This document shows, one piece after another, positions 35,587 through 49,381 of a DNA stretch of 64,000 nucleotides. A program made the position numbers and the translations under genes. Position 1 is the first letter of the stretch. Every line of letters starts with the position of its first letter. This DNA is from Paragordius varius (Eukaryota > Nematomorpha): assembly GCA_964247055.1 (NCBI GenBank), contig OZ176057.1:310001-374000 (forward strand), given 5' to 3'. The notes below the pieces were generated by a model. That model was given only the letters and a program-made list of their open reading frames with translations. It had not been told where the DNA came from and made no database searches.

Positions 35587-37195
35587 ATGCCTAAACTCAA
35601 CGGTTACGAAAATAGAAAACGAAAAATCTAGGAAGATAGTAACACAAATAAATTGAGAATGAGTATGAAATCTTATTTAGTGAAAATATCTGACCATAAC
35701 ATTGAAAAAAGTGTACTGAAACCCTAGTTATTGATATAATAAATAGAAGTGAGTACAGATAACCATTAGTAATTCCAAACGCTATACCTGGATAGTTTAA
35801 TGATGTCGCTTTTTAAATTTTACTAATAATAGTATTCCCGTAATATCTAATCAACTTCGCGAAATGATAATCTCAAGGATTTCAAAATAATTCTTTTTGA
35901 AACAAAAAATCATTGTTCAATGCCCCAATATTGGTTTTTTTGACGTGACGATAAAAAGAAGGATTCAAAGTTGAGATGTCTTGACTACCATAATCACCAA
36001 AGAACAAATCTGCATTGTTTTTGTTACCTACTTTTTTAGCGATCTTCTACCATCATTTTTTAAAACTACGCATAGTTTTAAATGTGAAATAGAAAAATTA
36101 ATCCATCATGAAAATAAGTTCCATCGAAAAGCATTTACTACTTGGAAAGAGGCAGAAATGAGAATGAAAATAAAATAGGAATTGATTCTGGTCTAGAGGT
36201 TCACATACAAGCTAAAAACGATTGATGGCTAAATATTTTACATCGAATATTGGCCTGCATGAAATTTTTAATCATCCAAAATCTCCCTTTCGAGGAAATT
36301 GTGAAAGTTTAATTTACTAAGATGACTCAGACCAAATCTTGGAAAACTCTTATCTTTACCTGTAGCTCAGTTTGACCCAATAATGGTAAAACACGTAAGA
36401 AACATTAACTCTCCTAACACTAATCCTATGTTTCAACCAAAATTTAAAACGAGTTTATACATCTTTTAACTTCAAGAGTTGAAGCTAAATTGATTGATGA
36501 CATAAAAAGTAAATATTATGGAATTATATTTGATTCAACGTCAAATATACCCCACCTAACAGTTATGTGTTTATTATGTGAAAAATAAAGTTGTCATAAA
36601 AAATCCTTTTTGGGTTTTTTCAGTTATTAAACAAAGATGCATAATTGAAAATGTAATTTTAGAAAATCTAAATATGGATATTCAGTTAAATGTAGATCTC
36701 GATGCTATGATAATGCAGCTGTGATGTCGGGTCACATTTCAGGCCTTCAACAATTCTGGAAAATAATAAAAAAGCAATATTTGTCAACTGTGACAATCAT
36801 TCCTTGAAGTTAGTAGGGGTTACGGTAGTAAAACATGTGTTTTTGTTGTGACCTGTTTAGAATAATTGAAATTATCTATCCTTTTTCACGTTCAACTATT
36901 GGATGAGGCCTATTAAAAAATAAACTGAAAAAACTTTTAAGCATGAGTCTGAAACCCGATGGCGTGCTAGAATTCAAGCAGTTAATGCCATTGTTGAGGA
37001 AATAGATGAATTGATACGAAGTGAGCCATCTGTTATACTTCAGAGTGTTTTTAGAAGTTGATAGGGTTCAACATAAATTTCAAGATCCTAAAATCAATTT
37101 TAATGAAGCATTCGACGTTTTTATTTTTTTCAAAAAGAGAGGGGTGAGGCGGCGCCATAGGATCGGATGCCGCAAATGCTCAGTACGCCACTGCC
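35587..37195 (+). mobile_element. hAT transposon relic (ZMYM/TTF-type transposase)
   Basis: Plus-strand pieces follow the order of TTF-zinc-finger hAT transposases: MPKLNGYENRKRK start (35587), FHRKAFTTWKEAEMRM (compare GFSDWKN), IKSKYYGIIFDSTSNIP (compare YFSIIVDSTPDIS), DNAAVMSGHISGLQ, VNCDNHSLKLV and TRWRARIQAV. The right end, read as complement, is CAGTGGCGTACTGAGCATTT and matches the left end of the MITE at 38504. Multiple stops and frame changes; the left terminus was not found. Confidence 0.7.
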
Positions 37196-38503
37196 CCAAT
37201 ACACGATTGAACTAACGGTAAAATAAAACCTGAAAACTTACTCATAAATATTCACATTTTCTAACCATATTTCCATTTATTTTGTATTAGGGATTAAAAA
37301 AATTTCGAGAAAATATGGCGTCCAAAAGGTTTGAGATGATAATTATTTTTAGATTTGAAAGATTTGTTGGCGCCTTAAAGGTTAAGGTAATATTATTATC
37401 AGGTCTAATAGGTTAAATCTTTTAAATATGTTTAGATTACGAGCTCTAAAATATAACTTATAAAATGGTCAGGAAGAGTTAAAATATAGGCAAAAAGGTA
37501 GAGATTATAGTGCATTTTTTGATGTAGGATAGATAATGGCATAAAAACCATTTTGAAAAGCTTATTTTGCTCAAAAATTTATTTCCAAAACTTTGTTGAA
37601 ATGTAATACACAACGGAATTAAAACACTTTTTCTATATAATTCGATTATGACATATCCTATTCTAATTTTGATTAAAATATTCCATCGACTTCCAATTAA
37701 TAATATGGAATTATTGTTCAAAAATCCAAAAGCACGAATTTTTAAATTCAGAGGCGATTGAGATATTCATCACTTGTAAAAAGATGTTTAAATATTATTT
37801 TGAAGTATTTTTATAATTCGATAAAACTTGTTTCACGAATATTTTGCCATAAATTAAAATTAGTGAATTAATGTTATCAAAAAAACTTTATATGATGTCA
37901 AAATTTTACATATAAAATCTAAATGCGCGATCTCGGTCTTGCTGCCTTTAATTTAAGAGGATTGATTAGTGGCATTCAGTCAGATGTAACATTTAAAATT
38001 AGTGTTTTGCTCCTTGTATGTAGTTATTATAGTATTTTATTATATTTTTTTAGATTTAAGCATTTAGCTTTCACCAATAAAAATTTGTCTTACTGAAGCG
38101 TTTATTTTATTTTTTGATATGAAGGAGTTACCACAAAAGTCTTAATAACTTTCTTAAATCAATCGTACGGTCGGGCCATAAAGCACCATGATATTCTGAT
38201 ACATTTTCCCTTCAATATTATATATAGGGTATAATATTTTTGTGGCACTGTATTATATATTATTTTAAATTTTAAACTTTTTATATCGTTTCCATCAAGT
38301 TCAAAATGGCAATAAGTAAATTCAATATTTAATTTTTAAACTATGTAGGCATTTTTTAAAAAATATTGCCATAAAGCGCATATATTTAAAATCCTCTAAT
38401 ATAAAATCTCGGCATTTTGCGCAAATTCGAATTAAACTACCCCATTTTAGGAGATAGAAAAATATGAGACTTTGGAAGCCTACATAAAGGGTGGGGTAAC
38501 AAC
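37196..38503. other. Gene-free; dispersed repeat family C piece
   Basis: Contains the GCATTTAGCTTTCACCAA motif near 38070 and ATTCTGATACATTTTCCC near 38195, both repeated elsewhere in the window. No coding stretch recognised. Confidence 0.45.
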
Positions 38504-39132
38504 CAGTGGCGTACCGAGCATTTGCGGCGCCCAGGGCATAAAACTTTTATGCCCCCCCCCTTATATATATATATATATTAATATGATACTAAATTTATTC
38601 ATTTTTAAATATATAAATAAATAAATATTTTAATATATAATATGGAATTTATATGTAAAATAAATGTTTTTGTTGCATATATTGAATTGATTTTATAATA
38701 GGGAACAATAATGTTTTAAAAAAAAATCTAGGCGAATTTTACAATACAATTTCAACAGAATAATGCAATTTATTTAATAAAATATTAATTATATGAAGAT
38801 TTTATCTTTTGGAAATGAAAAACTAAGAGAAAAAATAATGTAAAAAATTTTCTGGCTTTTGATATTGCAAAATTATTAATTATATCATTAAAATCTATCA
38901 TATTAAATTTTTCTTTTTCCTCTCTCAACAATGTTAAGTCATTCTCGTTTTATCGTACTAATTAGGTGAATAATAGATTATATATTTTAGGGATTATTAC
39001 CTAAATTAGTGAAAAATCTCATTTAAAAATTCTTATTATTTTTGCATAATTAAAATTTAATTTTAAAAAATCATTTAGGCGCCCCTAAATAACGGCGCCC
39101 GGGGCATGATGCACCCCCTCGGTACGCCCCTG
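38504..39132. mobile_element. hAT-type MITE with perfect 8-bp target duplication
   Basis: Left end CAGTGGCGTACCGAGCATTT, right end complement CAGGGGCGTACCGAGGG. The direct repeat GTAACAAC flanks it at 38496-38503 and 39133-39140. It is 629 bp, A+T-rich inside with GC-rich tips, non-coding. The left tip nearly matches the tip of the transposase-bearing relic ending at 37195, so it is probably a deletion derivative of that family. Confidence 0.88.
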
Positions 39133-39312
39133 GTAACAACAAGCTTTTGACTAGACTTGCAAGTAAGTGGCAAAAATTTAATATTAAAGGAGCAAGTTAA
39201 GCAAGAAAATTGGATTAGGACTCTGCAAGTTTGAGGAGGTAAACTTGTCAAACATAAAAATATATATAATTTTAGTAAACATTTAATATAATTTAGGTTT
39301 TATATGTATTTT

Positions 39313-39551
39313 AGGGGTGTCTAACATAAATGGTCTTGCGGGCCGCATTTTTTCTCAGAAATAATGAGGGATATATTTGGCCATCTAGGTTTGAAAAATT
39401 TTGATAGGACTGTTAAATGTAAATGTAAACATTTTTTCCATATCGTTGCCAATTGATTAGACCTATTTATAAAAATTATTTAAAAAATATCATTTTTCCC
39501 AAGATATGGTGTTTGCAAATTATGAATTTCTACGCGTGTTGGACACCACTG
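39313..39551. mobile_element. hAT-type MITE
   Basis: Ends AGGGGTGTCTAAC and GTTGGACACCACTG are inverted repeats of the classic hAT kind, with GCGGGCCGC just inside the left end. About 240 bp; no clear target duplication. Confidence 0.65.
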
Positions 39552-40480
39552 AATTAGACCTTTTATTAATGTTATTAAATATTTATTAAATAATCTAATT
39601 TAACCTATTTATATTAGGTGGATATAAATAAAATGAAATTTCGAAATAACTCTCAATGTATTGAAGAACAATGTAAAAAAGTTCATATGTTACGTGTTTC
39701 TTAAACACATTTCCATGCATCACAGCTATTTTTGGTTTCCAAAAAAAACCCTTTTGAACAATATTAATTTTGAGTTTATAAAAATAAATTTAATTTATTT
39801 GTATCTATAATATGTGCAAAAAATTATAAGATTTGTTCGCTAATTCGTTTATTGTAACACCAATGACCCAACAAACAGAATTCGTGAAGTTCTAAAGTTT
39901 AATCACCATGTTTTTAGTAACGCCCAATCAAAATACAAAATTTGTGGTTATTTTTGGACATAAATTATTATATAATTTAAATTATTTATTATCATTATAT
40001 ATAGTTTATCTATTTTTAACTGAATATGTGCACTTACCGAAATTTATTTTAGAGGATTGCGAAAAAATATTTTTCAAATACAATTTTACCAATTTTCCGA
40101 TATCGTTGATAATCAATAAACTGATCGCGATAGGCTAAGAGAATTTTAAAAAGTTATATCCTAGTTTATTAGAGTACTAGTTAAGGTTACATTAGTTATT
40201 ATGGTTCATACATAATTTACTGCATATTAATTTCATGGTATCAAAAATGTGGTATCATAACGATTTCAGTTGAAATGCCTTATAATTTGTTTATTTATTT
40301 ACAAATTAATTATAATTTTTTATTTTTAACTCGATATTTCATTAATGATGTAGAAATAAATTTTACAATTTAATTAATTTATACGTGCCTAAACTATTTA
40401 CGTTTTAAAAAATGTGAAAATATATAAATATCTTAAGGTAAGATAACAAATATACAGTGCAAAGTATAAAATAGAGGGTT
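39552..40480. other. No gene seen
   Basis: A+T-rich. The plus frame 39908-40138 is hydrophobic but has the composition of the surrounding sequence. Confidence 0.5.
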
Positions 40481-43020
40481 ACAGCTTCCAAAAAAGTATA
40501 ACTGTAGAAAAATCTATATATACTACGATCATTTATGTTAATTGGATTTATTACCATTTGAGGGTTCAAAATAGATATTTAATTAACTATCAACATTTTT
40601 GTAGGTTTTTTTAGATGTTTTTCTTTAGATACTATAAAACATTATTAATGACGGTAGTATATTGCAATTTTTATGAATTTTGAAGCAATGTGGTGGGATA
40701 TAAGGAGAAATACGGCTTTTTTAGATTGTATGCGGTTTTATTTGGTTGCAAAGCAATATGGTTGGACATATTTTGCGGTTTTTTAATTGTAAAGCATATC
40801 GACGGTTATTTATAGGATATGGTAGAGGTGGGTAAAGGACAACTTTGTCGGTTTTGTAGATTTTATAAAATATGCTTTTAAATTAGCAGGGTGGCGGTTT
40901 TATTTGGTTGCAAAGCAATATGGTTGGACATATTTTGCGGTTAATTGTAAAGCATATCGACGGTTATTTATAGGATATGGTAGAGGTGGGTAAAGGACAA
41001 CTTTGTCGGTTTTGTAGATTTTATAAAATATGCTTTTAAATTAGCAGGGTGGCGGTTTTATTTGGTTGCAAAGCAATATGGTTGGACATATTTTGCGGTT
41101 TTTTAATTGTAAAGCATATCGACGGTTATTTATAGGATATGGTAGAGGTGGGTAAAGGACAACTTTGTCGGTTTTGTAGATTTTATAAAATATTGTTTTA
41201 AATTAGGGGGTGGCGGTTTTATTTGATTGTAAAGCAATATGGTTGGACATATTTTGCGGTTTTTTAATTGTAAAGCATATCGACGGTTATTTATAGGATA
41301 TGGTAGAGGTGGGTAAAGGACAACTTTGTCGGTTTTGTAGATTTTATAAAATATGCTTTTAAATTAGCAGGGTGGCGGTTTTATTTGGTTGCAAAGCAAT
41401 ATGGTTGGACATATTTTGCGGTTTTTTAATTGTAAAGCATATCGACGGTTATTTATAGGATATGGTAGAGGTGGGTAAAGGACAACTTTGTCGGTTTTGT
41501 AGATTTTATAAAATATTGTTTTAAATTAGGGGGTGGCGGTTTTATTTGATTGTAAAGCAATATGGTTGGACATATTTTGCGGTTTTTTAATTGTAAAGCA
41601 TATCGACGGTTATTTATAGGATATGGTAGAGGTGGGTAAAGGACAACTTTGTCGGTTTTGTAGATTTTATAAAATATTGTTTTAAATTAGGGGGGTGGCG
41701 GTTTTATTTGATTGTAAAGCAATATGGTTGGACATATTTTGCGGTTTTTTAATTGTAAAGCATATCGACGGTTATTTATAGGATATGGTAGAAGTGGGTA
41801 AAAGACAACTTTGTCGGTTTTGTAGATTTTATAAAATATTGTTTTTTAGGGGGGGTGGCGGTTTTATTTGATTGTAAAGCAATATGGTTGGACATATTTT
41901 GCGGTTTTTTAATTGTAAAGCATATCGACGGTTATTTATAGGATATGGTAGAGGTGGGTAAAGGACAACTTTGTCGGTTTTGTAGATTTTATAAAATATT
42001 GTTTTAAATTAGGGGGTGGCGGTTTTATTTGATTGTAAAGCAATATGGTTGGACATATTTTGCGGTTTTTTAATTGTAAAGCATATCGACGGTTATTTAT
42101 AGGATATGGTAGAGGTGGGTAAAGGACAACTTTGTCGGTTTTGTAGATTTTATAAAATATTGTTTTAAATTAGCGGGTGGCGGTTTTATTTGATTGTAAA
42201 GCAATATGGTTGGACATATTTTGCGGTTTTTTAATTGTAAAGCATATCGACGGTTATTAGGATATGGTAGAGGTGGGTAAAGGACAACTTTGTCGGTTTT
42301 GTAGATTTTATAAAATATTCTTTTAAATTTGGGGGGTTGCGGTTTTATTTGGTTGCAAAGCAATATGGTTGGACATATTTTGCGGTTTTTTAATTGTAAA
42401 GCATATCGACGGTTATTAGGATATGGTAGAGGTGGGTAAAGGACAACTTTGTCGGTTTTGTAGATTTTATAAAAATTTCTTTATAATTAAAAGGGTGGCC
42501 GTTTTATTTGGTTGCAAAGCAATATGGTTGGACATATTTTGCGGTTTTTTAATTGTATTACGGCATACCGAGGGTTGTTATTTATATATTGTAGCTTGTA
42601 AGATAGAAGGTCAAATTTGGCAGTTTTAGATTGTTATAAAAGCATTGGTATTGCTTGAAACAAGTAGATGGTGGCGGATTTTATTTAATAAATCAGAGGC
42701 ATTTTTGAGCATATAAAGGAAGAGATTGTTCAACCTATTTTGAGTATTTCCAACTTTAATAAAAGAGGCCAGCTTGATTTACATTATGTAAATTTCATCG
42801 CAAATTTGATTTTACTAGGCTATTCTTTAGACGTATTTTAAAAACGATCTATCCACTACTGAGAAAAAATGAAGGCACATATAAAATCATTTCTTTCGAT
42901 TTGTTAGCTATATTCATCCATTTGACAATTTTATGATACAAAATTAATTTAAAAACCTCAATTAGTTGCTCAAATATTCCCAGATATTCCATACTACTAG
43001 ATCTATTGAGATGCTATTAA
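40481..43020. repeat. Dispersed repeat family, copy 3, containing the 161-bp array
   Basis: Left flank 40540-40700 matches copy 1 (21945-22010). The array fills 40.73-42.65 kb. The right part 42780-42960 (CATATAAAATCATTTC, TATATTCATCCATTTGAC) matches the inverted middle of copy 2. It directly abuts the 3' flank of the kinase gene. Confidence 0.6.
40725..42650. repeat. Tandem array, about 12 units of 161 bp
   Basis: GTGGCGGTTTTATTTG recurs at 40891, 41049, 41210, 41372, 41533, 41695, 41855, 42016 and 42177, with changed forms at 42336 and 42495 (spacing 158-162 bp). Inner units are nearly identical; the right-hand units diverge. Each unit contains GGTTGGACATATTTTGCGG, ATCGACGGTTATTTATAGG and GACAACTTTGTCGG. 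Long open frames here are products of the repetition. Confidence 0.95.
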
Positions 43021-43220
43021 AAATGGATTTTTTAGTAAAGTAGAATTTGATTTATACAATCATGCTGGCAAAGTAAGTGACACGATTGTTATTGACATGG
43101 ATTAGTTGCAACGATGTAATCAACTTTACGCTTTAGCATCTCCGGTGTCCATGCTTGTTCTAAAAAAGGGTGCTACCAAAAAAATATTTGTTTATATATT
43201 TTAGTGTAGAACATATATAA

Positions 43221-45561
43221 TTAGTAACCCAGTGAATTAATAAATCTATGAGATATGCATACCCATAACAGGTCATTGGCCGACCATCTATCAATGGCCT
43301 CTTTATGCAAACACTTTTGCAAAAAATCGGTTAAAGTTTTAGAGATGGATTTTGGCAAAGTGGGCGTCCCTGTTGCCACTATTTTTTTTAGGATCTAACA
43401 AATAATGATGGTAAAATGATTATATTTTATCTAATATTAATACCTGACTCTGGTTCAAGCCAGCGTACGGAAGAGTGCCTTTAACTAATTTTATTATTAT
43501 AATTCCTGTGGACCAAATATCGACTTTGCAATTGTAGGAAGCTCGACAGATCATGTCGTAGGCCATATAGGATGGCGTTCCGACCATGACTGGAGCGCAA
43601 TTAGTTGTATGGAAGCATGCTAGGCCAAAGTCAACTAATTAATAGATTATTTTGTAAATATATTTTCTATATCATCATATTTATTAAATATTAGGAAACG
43701 ATGCAAACTGCTAATTTAATGGAGAAAAATTGTAAATCATTTAAAAGATATTTGCTGTATTTTTATTTATTCATGAACGGCCCCTTTTTTTTATTTTTTA
43801 TTTTTATACATCAAAAATAAATTTGTAATGAAGTAAAATTACTTATTTTCACGCATCCATTCGTGTCTACGAGGATGTTGTTGCATTTCAAATCTCTGTG
43901 CATTATATTATTGGCATGAATATATTGAAGGCCCATTAATGTCTACAAATAAAACACCGTGAATGAAATGATTTATAATATTTTAAGGCTAGCTATAGAA
44001 AGGGTACAATACCAAGTGCTATTATTTTTCTGCATACTAATTTATGTCATGAGTTTTATGGTAAAAAGATAGACTTTCAAAAAATTAACTGTCATGATCA
44101 AAATGGCGGTGTTGCCAACTATAAACACAAAGGGTAAAAACTAAAAAAGATTTTTTTAAGAAAGCCATATTTCTTTAAACCTTAATTTTTCCGATAACTA
44201 TTTAAAAGATATCTTATAAATTTATGCCTATATATAGAACTTTGCAGAAATTATGTTTAAAAAAGTATAGCGTCTTTAAAAAACTGTCTTTTATTACATT
44301 TTGTCTGTGTTACCGTTATTATTATGAAATATTTTCATTTTTCATTAATTTAAACGATAATAGAAAATCAATTTATTCTTATCCACGATTACTTATTTAT
44401 TACTTTGCAATTCCGCCAAAATCCAAAAACATAATAAGAACTACCTGTTTGACGATTCCTGCGACCATTGGTTCTTTAAGTTTATATTGAGCTATTTTAT
44501 CTAACGTGACTCCATTGATATATTCCAAAATGATCTGTTAATTATTAAGTATTGAAGATATTATTGAAAAACTGTCAAGAAAATTGCAAATTACTAAAAT
44601 GACATACCATAAGTGTTGACGAAGTTATTTTAGCCCCTAAATATTGTACAATATTAGGATGTCTGAGGTTGGATAGCATAAATAATTCGTTTATATGAAA
44701 GTTTCTTAGAACTGAATTTTCTAGATTTTGCTTTTTTATAGCAATACTGTGACCATCTGCATTAGTTGCCAAGAAAACAGAACCGAAGCCTCTATATTAT
44801 ATAAATATATGTTTGCTTTCCAATTGCCAATATGTAAAAGACAAATATGTTTAGATAACCATACTTTTCAACACTTGATTTTATATATTAATAACTTACA
44901 TTTCCATTTCTTGCAAAAATGATGATTATTAACACTTCCTTACCCTCAAATATTTATGGACAATTACATTTTGGTATAATTAAAAACTCCAGTGCTTATA
45001 CTTTAAATAAACTAATGTGAAAGTTATCAAACATTGTTCTCCTGTTTATAAAATTGGTGTAAAAAAATAGATAAATGGTGACGATCAAGTTTGAGAGGAG
45101 GTTTTTTTTACTATTTTTATTATAATGTAAAAATATCTTTTAAAGTCTTTGCCCGAAAAAATGTTAGCGAAACCACATTTTAATTTTGGCTTAATACCTT
45201 AATTATTAAAGATTTCATATTTTCGTTAGAGATATAAAACCACATTAAGAGGTAATGATTATCAAAATATCAAGAATTAAATTAGTATGTATGTCTTTTA
45301 GAAAATATTTATCTGTTAATTTTAACGTTTTTATGTAAAATTTCATTTTATAATGCAATTTTAATATGAAGATCTTACCCTTTCCCAATCTGTTTGCCCA
45401 TTTTATAACCTGAAGAGGGAATGTCAGCCTATAAAATAAAATGAATACATAATTTTATAGATGTTTATATTTATATTTTTTAAAAATACATTTTGTAATA
45501 TAATTGTTTATAAAACTTGTACTTACATTGGAATTATTGGGTTCGTTTTGATGCTCGTTAT
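43221..45561 (-). CDS. PAK/STE20-like protein kinase, 5' exons unresolved
   Basis: Ser/Thr protein kinase read from eight exons with consistent phases: 45527-45561, 45379-45428, 44608-44791, 44445-44534, 43843-43942, 43444-43634, 43270-43394 and 43221-43245 (stop). Motifs in order: Gly-loop [14 protein letters not shown]-binding Lys in [29 protein letters not shown] (close to PAK), catalytic [40 protein letters not shown] and RWSANDLL near the C terminus. The APE motif is altered: MAYD stands where PAKs have MAPE. The last intron is 24 nt. The first visible exon enters in phase 1, so at least one upstream exon with the start codon is missing; no p21-binding region is seen. Introns carry worn MITE A pieces (about 44256-44325 and 45300-45365). 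A 161-bp tandem array lies just downstream. Confidence 0.85.
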
Positions 45562-48500
45562 CTAAAAGGATGATATGTTAGTTGAATATATAAATATTGG
45601 GATAAAGTTTCTTATGATAAAATAGAATTATTCGTAGAGATATTTCAAACTATTTTAGCAAGAAGTAAAACAAAAGATGATGGCATAATTATATTCCCAC
45701 TCTAATCTGATGGAGAGGGGATTTCGATTTAATAATAAGTATATCACACATTGTCTCAAAATATAACCTGATAGTAATCAAGATTTATATGTCCTTTTGA
45801 CTTTGATTTCAAGTGATTTATGTAAGATATTTAAGTTTTGGTGGTATAACTGCTCCATATCATTAAATAGCGATTTCGCACACAATTATAAAATTTTGGT
45901 TGATAAAATGGTTCATTCCAAAAAATATCAATATCATAATTAAATATTAAAAGCAAAATAATGTTTTGGAAATTTTAATTGGAAGATATGCCTCTGAAAG
46001 TATCATATTTAACCCTTCCAAAACGGAGGTTTTCTCAAAAGAAAGGCAGAAATGCCGAGATTGCTTGATAAAAAATTTAAACATATGATAAATGACATTA
46101 AAAAAAGTTTTTTCCGAAAAATGAATATTTTGCATGAAACTTATCAAAATTGTTTTTTATTGTATTTTGAAGCATGATGGTATTTAAATTTTATAAGATA
46201 TTTAAACATACTTTTTATGTACGTAAATTTGGATGGTTTTGTAAAAAAAATATTTGATATAAATTTAAAATGAACGAAAATTTTAATCAAAAGATAGAAA
46301 TTTTCAGCATCATCGATTTATATCGTATAAGTATAAATATTTTAAAGCCCTTAATAACGTTTGCTTCATGCCTCAGGATGAATATTACTTCAACACAATT
46401 TTATAAAATTTTGCAAAATACCCCTTTCGGAAATAACCTTTCTAAATGTCAAAATTCAAAATAATGATAATCATGCGATTTTGGGATTTGCCTTTCTTTC
46501 AAAAAACTATTCCATTTTGGAAGGCAAAAAAATTTGGGACTTTCCGAACCCACCTCTGAAATTCAAATTTTTATCGAGTAGTTTATGAATGAATTTCTGT
46601 GATAAATTTTTGGAATTCAGATGTTTCTAAATTTATTTGACATGCGCTTTTGCAGTTACTAGAATAAGAATATCACTACTAAGGGCGAATCAATATGATA
46701 ATTCTGATACATTTTCCCATCGTAATGCATATATATGAATTCATTAGGGTGTTTTTATGAACAATCATTTGGATCAAAGAACGCAATACCGCCCTTGTTT
46801 TACACTTTATTAGTTAGTTCTTTAGGGTATGTTTATATCCCACAGAAATCAAATAATAAATTTATACATAAATATCAAAAATTTGTGTTTTGGCCTTTTA
46901 TGATCTAAAAAAATTACGAAATTAGCAAAACTCTTCGCTGCCATACAACTTTTTTTCAAATGTTTATTATGGTCAAAAATCAATTTTACAAAATTTCACT
47001 CTATAGTATTATTATTTTAAAATCAGTTGCTACTTTTCAGAGGATAGTAGAGATATTAATCACGTTTAAAAATTGTAAAAAATATATGTTTTTGTGTCCG
47101 ATAATATTATTTTGATCAAAACAATTTAAAAACGTTTTTAAACTTTAAAATACAAACTTAGCCAATAAAATGTCTACATCAGGTAATTTAGCATTTAACT
47201 TTATACAAAATACAGTAAATAGTCTAAATAAATAATTTACTCAAATTTGATGGCTTGTCTCCAGCTTCATCGATATTTTGTTTTGAATTATCTTGATCAT
47301 CTATTTAAATCGCGATTGTGCATTAGGAATTAAGAATAATTAAATAAATTATTTTTAGTTTGTCTTTTTATGATATAATATTTACTAATTTTTTGTATAA
47401 AATTTATATAATATTAAAAAGTTTTTGAAAATGACAGGCCAGATTCTAAATAGATTATTAGCGATTAGAGCAATTAAGTAGACTTTAGTGTATATGTTTT
47501 TACACAATTTACATGATTTATTAAAGAACGTATCCTGCTTTCGTCCCAATATTAAAAGCTTGGCTCTCTCTTTTAGTCTCCCTGCAAGGCTCTGCAAAGT
47601 TCCTTCAGGTTACATTTTTTAATAAGTAAACATTTGATCAGACAACAATAAAGTTTATTGAATTGCTCTAATCACTAAAATTATATAATTATTGGGGGAA
47701 AAGTTTAATGGATATCACATATAAAGAAAAAGAATAATATTTTATTAGAGCATATTTTACATTTTTGGACATATAAATACCCTATATTCAAAATATTAAT
47801 TTGACGGTCAAATTATATTATGTTCCACGATATCATTTGCACAGATCTGCCCAAAGTTGACAGTGTTGATTATAAAGGGAAAATCTAATTCTGGCTTGGA
47901 CACAATGTAATAATGCGGCCTCCTAACCTTATTTGTCGCGCCTTCTCTTTTTGTTTCATTAGTCTTTATGACAAAATTTTACACACAATCCGACTTCTTC
48001 AAATAAGTTATATGAGTTTAATTATGTTATCTAACGCGGCCCAAGGCGTAACAAAAAACATTTCAAAAAAACTTCATTTTAGACTAATCAATGTTTCTAC
48101 AAAAACCGCAAACGCACAACCTTTTTTACACCGTATAAAAAATTTCCATTCCAAAATAGGCGTTGGTTTCGTTAAAAAAATATTGAATCTATTATTTATT
48201 TAGTTTTAATTTCTTACAAATTGATTTCCTATACAAATAATGTAAATTTTTAAGAAGTATATAATTTAATATTGTAACTGTGATTATAATATTAATATAA
48301 TGGGACACTATTTATACAGAAATATCGACAAAAACTATGTTTTGCCCATTCCAAAGCCCTTAATAATTTTAATAATAAATGTCTTTCGAAACATTACGCT
48401 TAAACCTTTGGATATATCAAATTTAAATTTTTTTAAGAAATAAAATATATGTACCATGCAAAAATATTAATTTTTTAGTTTAAGTATTTTTTCATTATAA

Positions 48501-49381
48501 AACCTGTCGCTTGACTGGTGATACTGTTGATTATAATTCAATTAGCTTCTGGAAAGCCATCTATAGACTCAAAAGTGTCGCGATAATATAACTTTAACTC
48601 AAGATCTCGGGCCAACGTAAAAGATATGATTAGCAAACACTTCATTTTTACTTTTTAAATAAAGAACCAATTTAGTTTTGCTTTATTTTACGATTTTATT
48701 TTAGGTCTTTTGTTTTTATATAAATAAAAATATAATTCTCATACACTTTTCTAAAACCATTCAAATCTCTCTTAAAATGGTTTCCTTACATCTGTGCAAA
48801 ATAGAAAGTTAAATCAACTAAATTCACAAAAAATCAATCATTCGTAATAATTCACATCTTAAATAACTTTATCGGGTGTGTATAACGCTATACGTATATA
48901 AAATAATGAGCGATATAGTGTACATCTTACTTTGCTATTTTCTTTTCACATTATTTTGGAAATCTTTCTTAAAATTTAAATTCATTTCAATATAGTCAGT
49001 CATTTTTAAAATATTTTTAATGTATTTCAAATGTTAGAGTTTTGAAATGTGACATAAATGAAGGATATAATGGTTAACACATACTGATTGGGTTTCCTTC
49101 ATTGGTGGTGGGGTGAGCCCTTTTTTTCCTGAAAATATTCAAAATGCGCCATTTGTTTTTCTTATCTATTGTTGAATAAGAGTTATATTATTAATAAAGG
49201 TATTTAAAAAACTTTATTCACTATAAGACATATTAAACTATAATGCTTAATACTTTGGCATTAAACATGGACAGTCTAAAATCAGTATTACCCTAACAGC
49301 CAAATCAAGCATGCAATAATGTGTTTTTAAAAAGCATAATGAAATTAAGAATAATTTCAGATTTAATAGAAAATATAAGCT
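45562..49381. other. Gene-poor stretch upstream of the kinase
   Basis: Probably includes the missing kinase 5' exons; a short codon-like minus stretch near 45776-45850 (MEQLYHQNLNILHK) is a candidate. Repeats include ATTCTGATACATTTTCCC at 46705 and a pair of similar blocks at about 47855-47935 and 48495-48585. The plus frame 47913-48203 (96 codons) has no recognisable family. Confidence 0.4.

Noticed and set aside
42097-42629. Open frames of 68-88 codons on both strands
   Set aside because: Produced by the 161-bp tandem array.
40725-42650. CRISPR-like or regulatory repeat array
   Set aside because: The units are contiguous 161-bp tandem repeats without unique spacers, in an animal genome; a satellite fits.
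43246-43269. A 17-nt intron (GTATGCATATCTCATAG) as alternative at the kinase 3' end
   Set aside because: The 24-nt reading with donor GTTATG keeps frame into LLFINSLGY and matches the size of the other tiny introns.
47913-48203. 96-codon plus-strand frame
   Set aside because: No recognisable motif, and it overlaps a repeated block; kept only as a remark.
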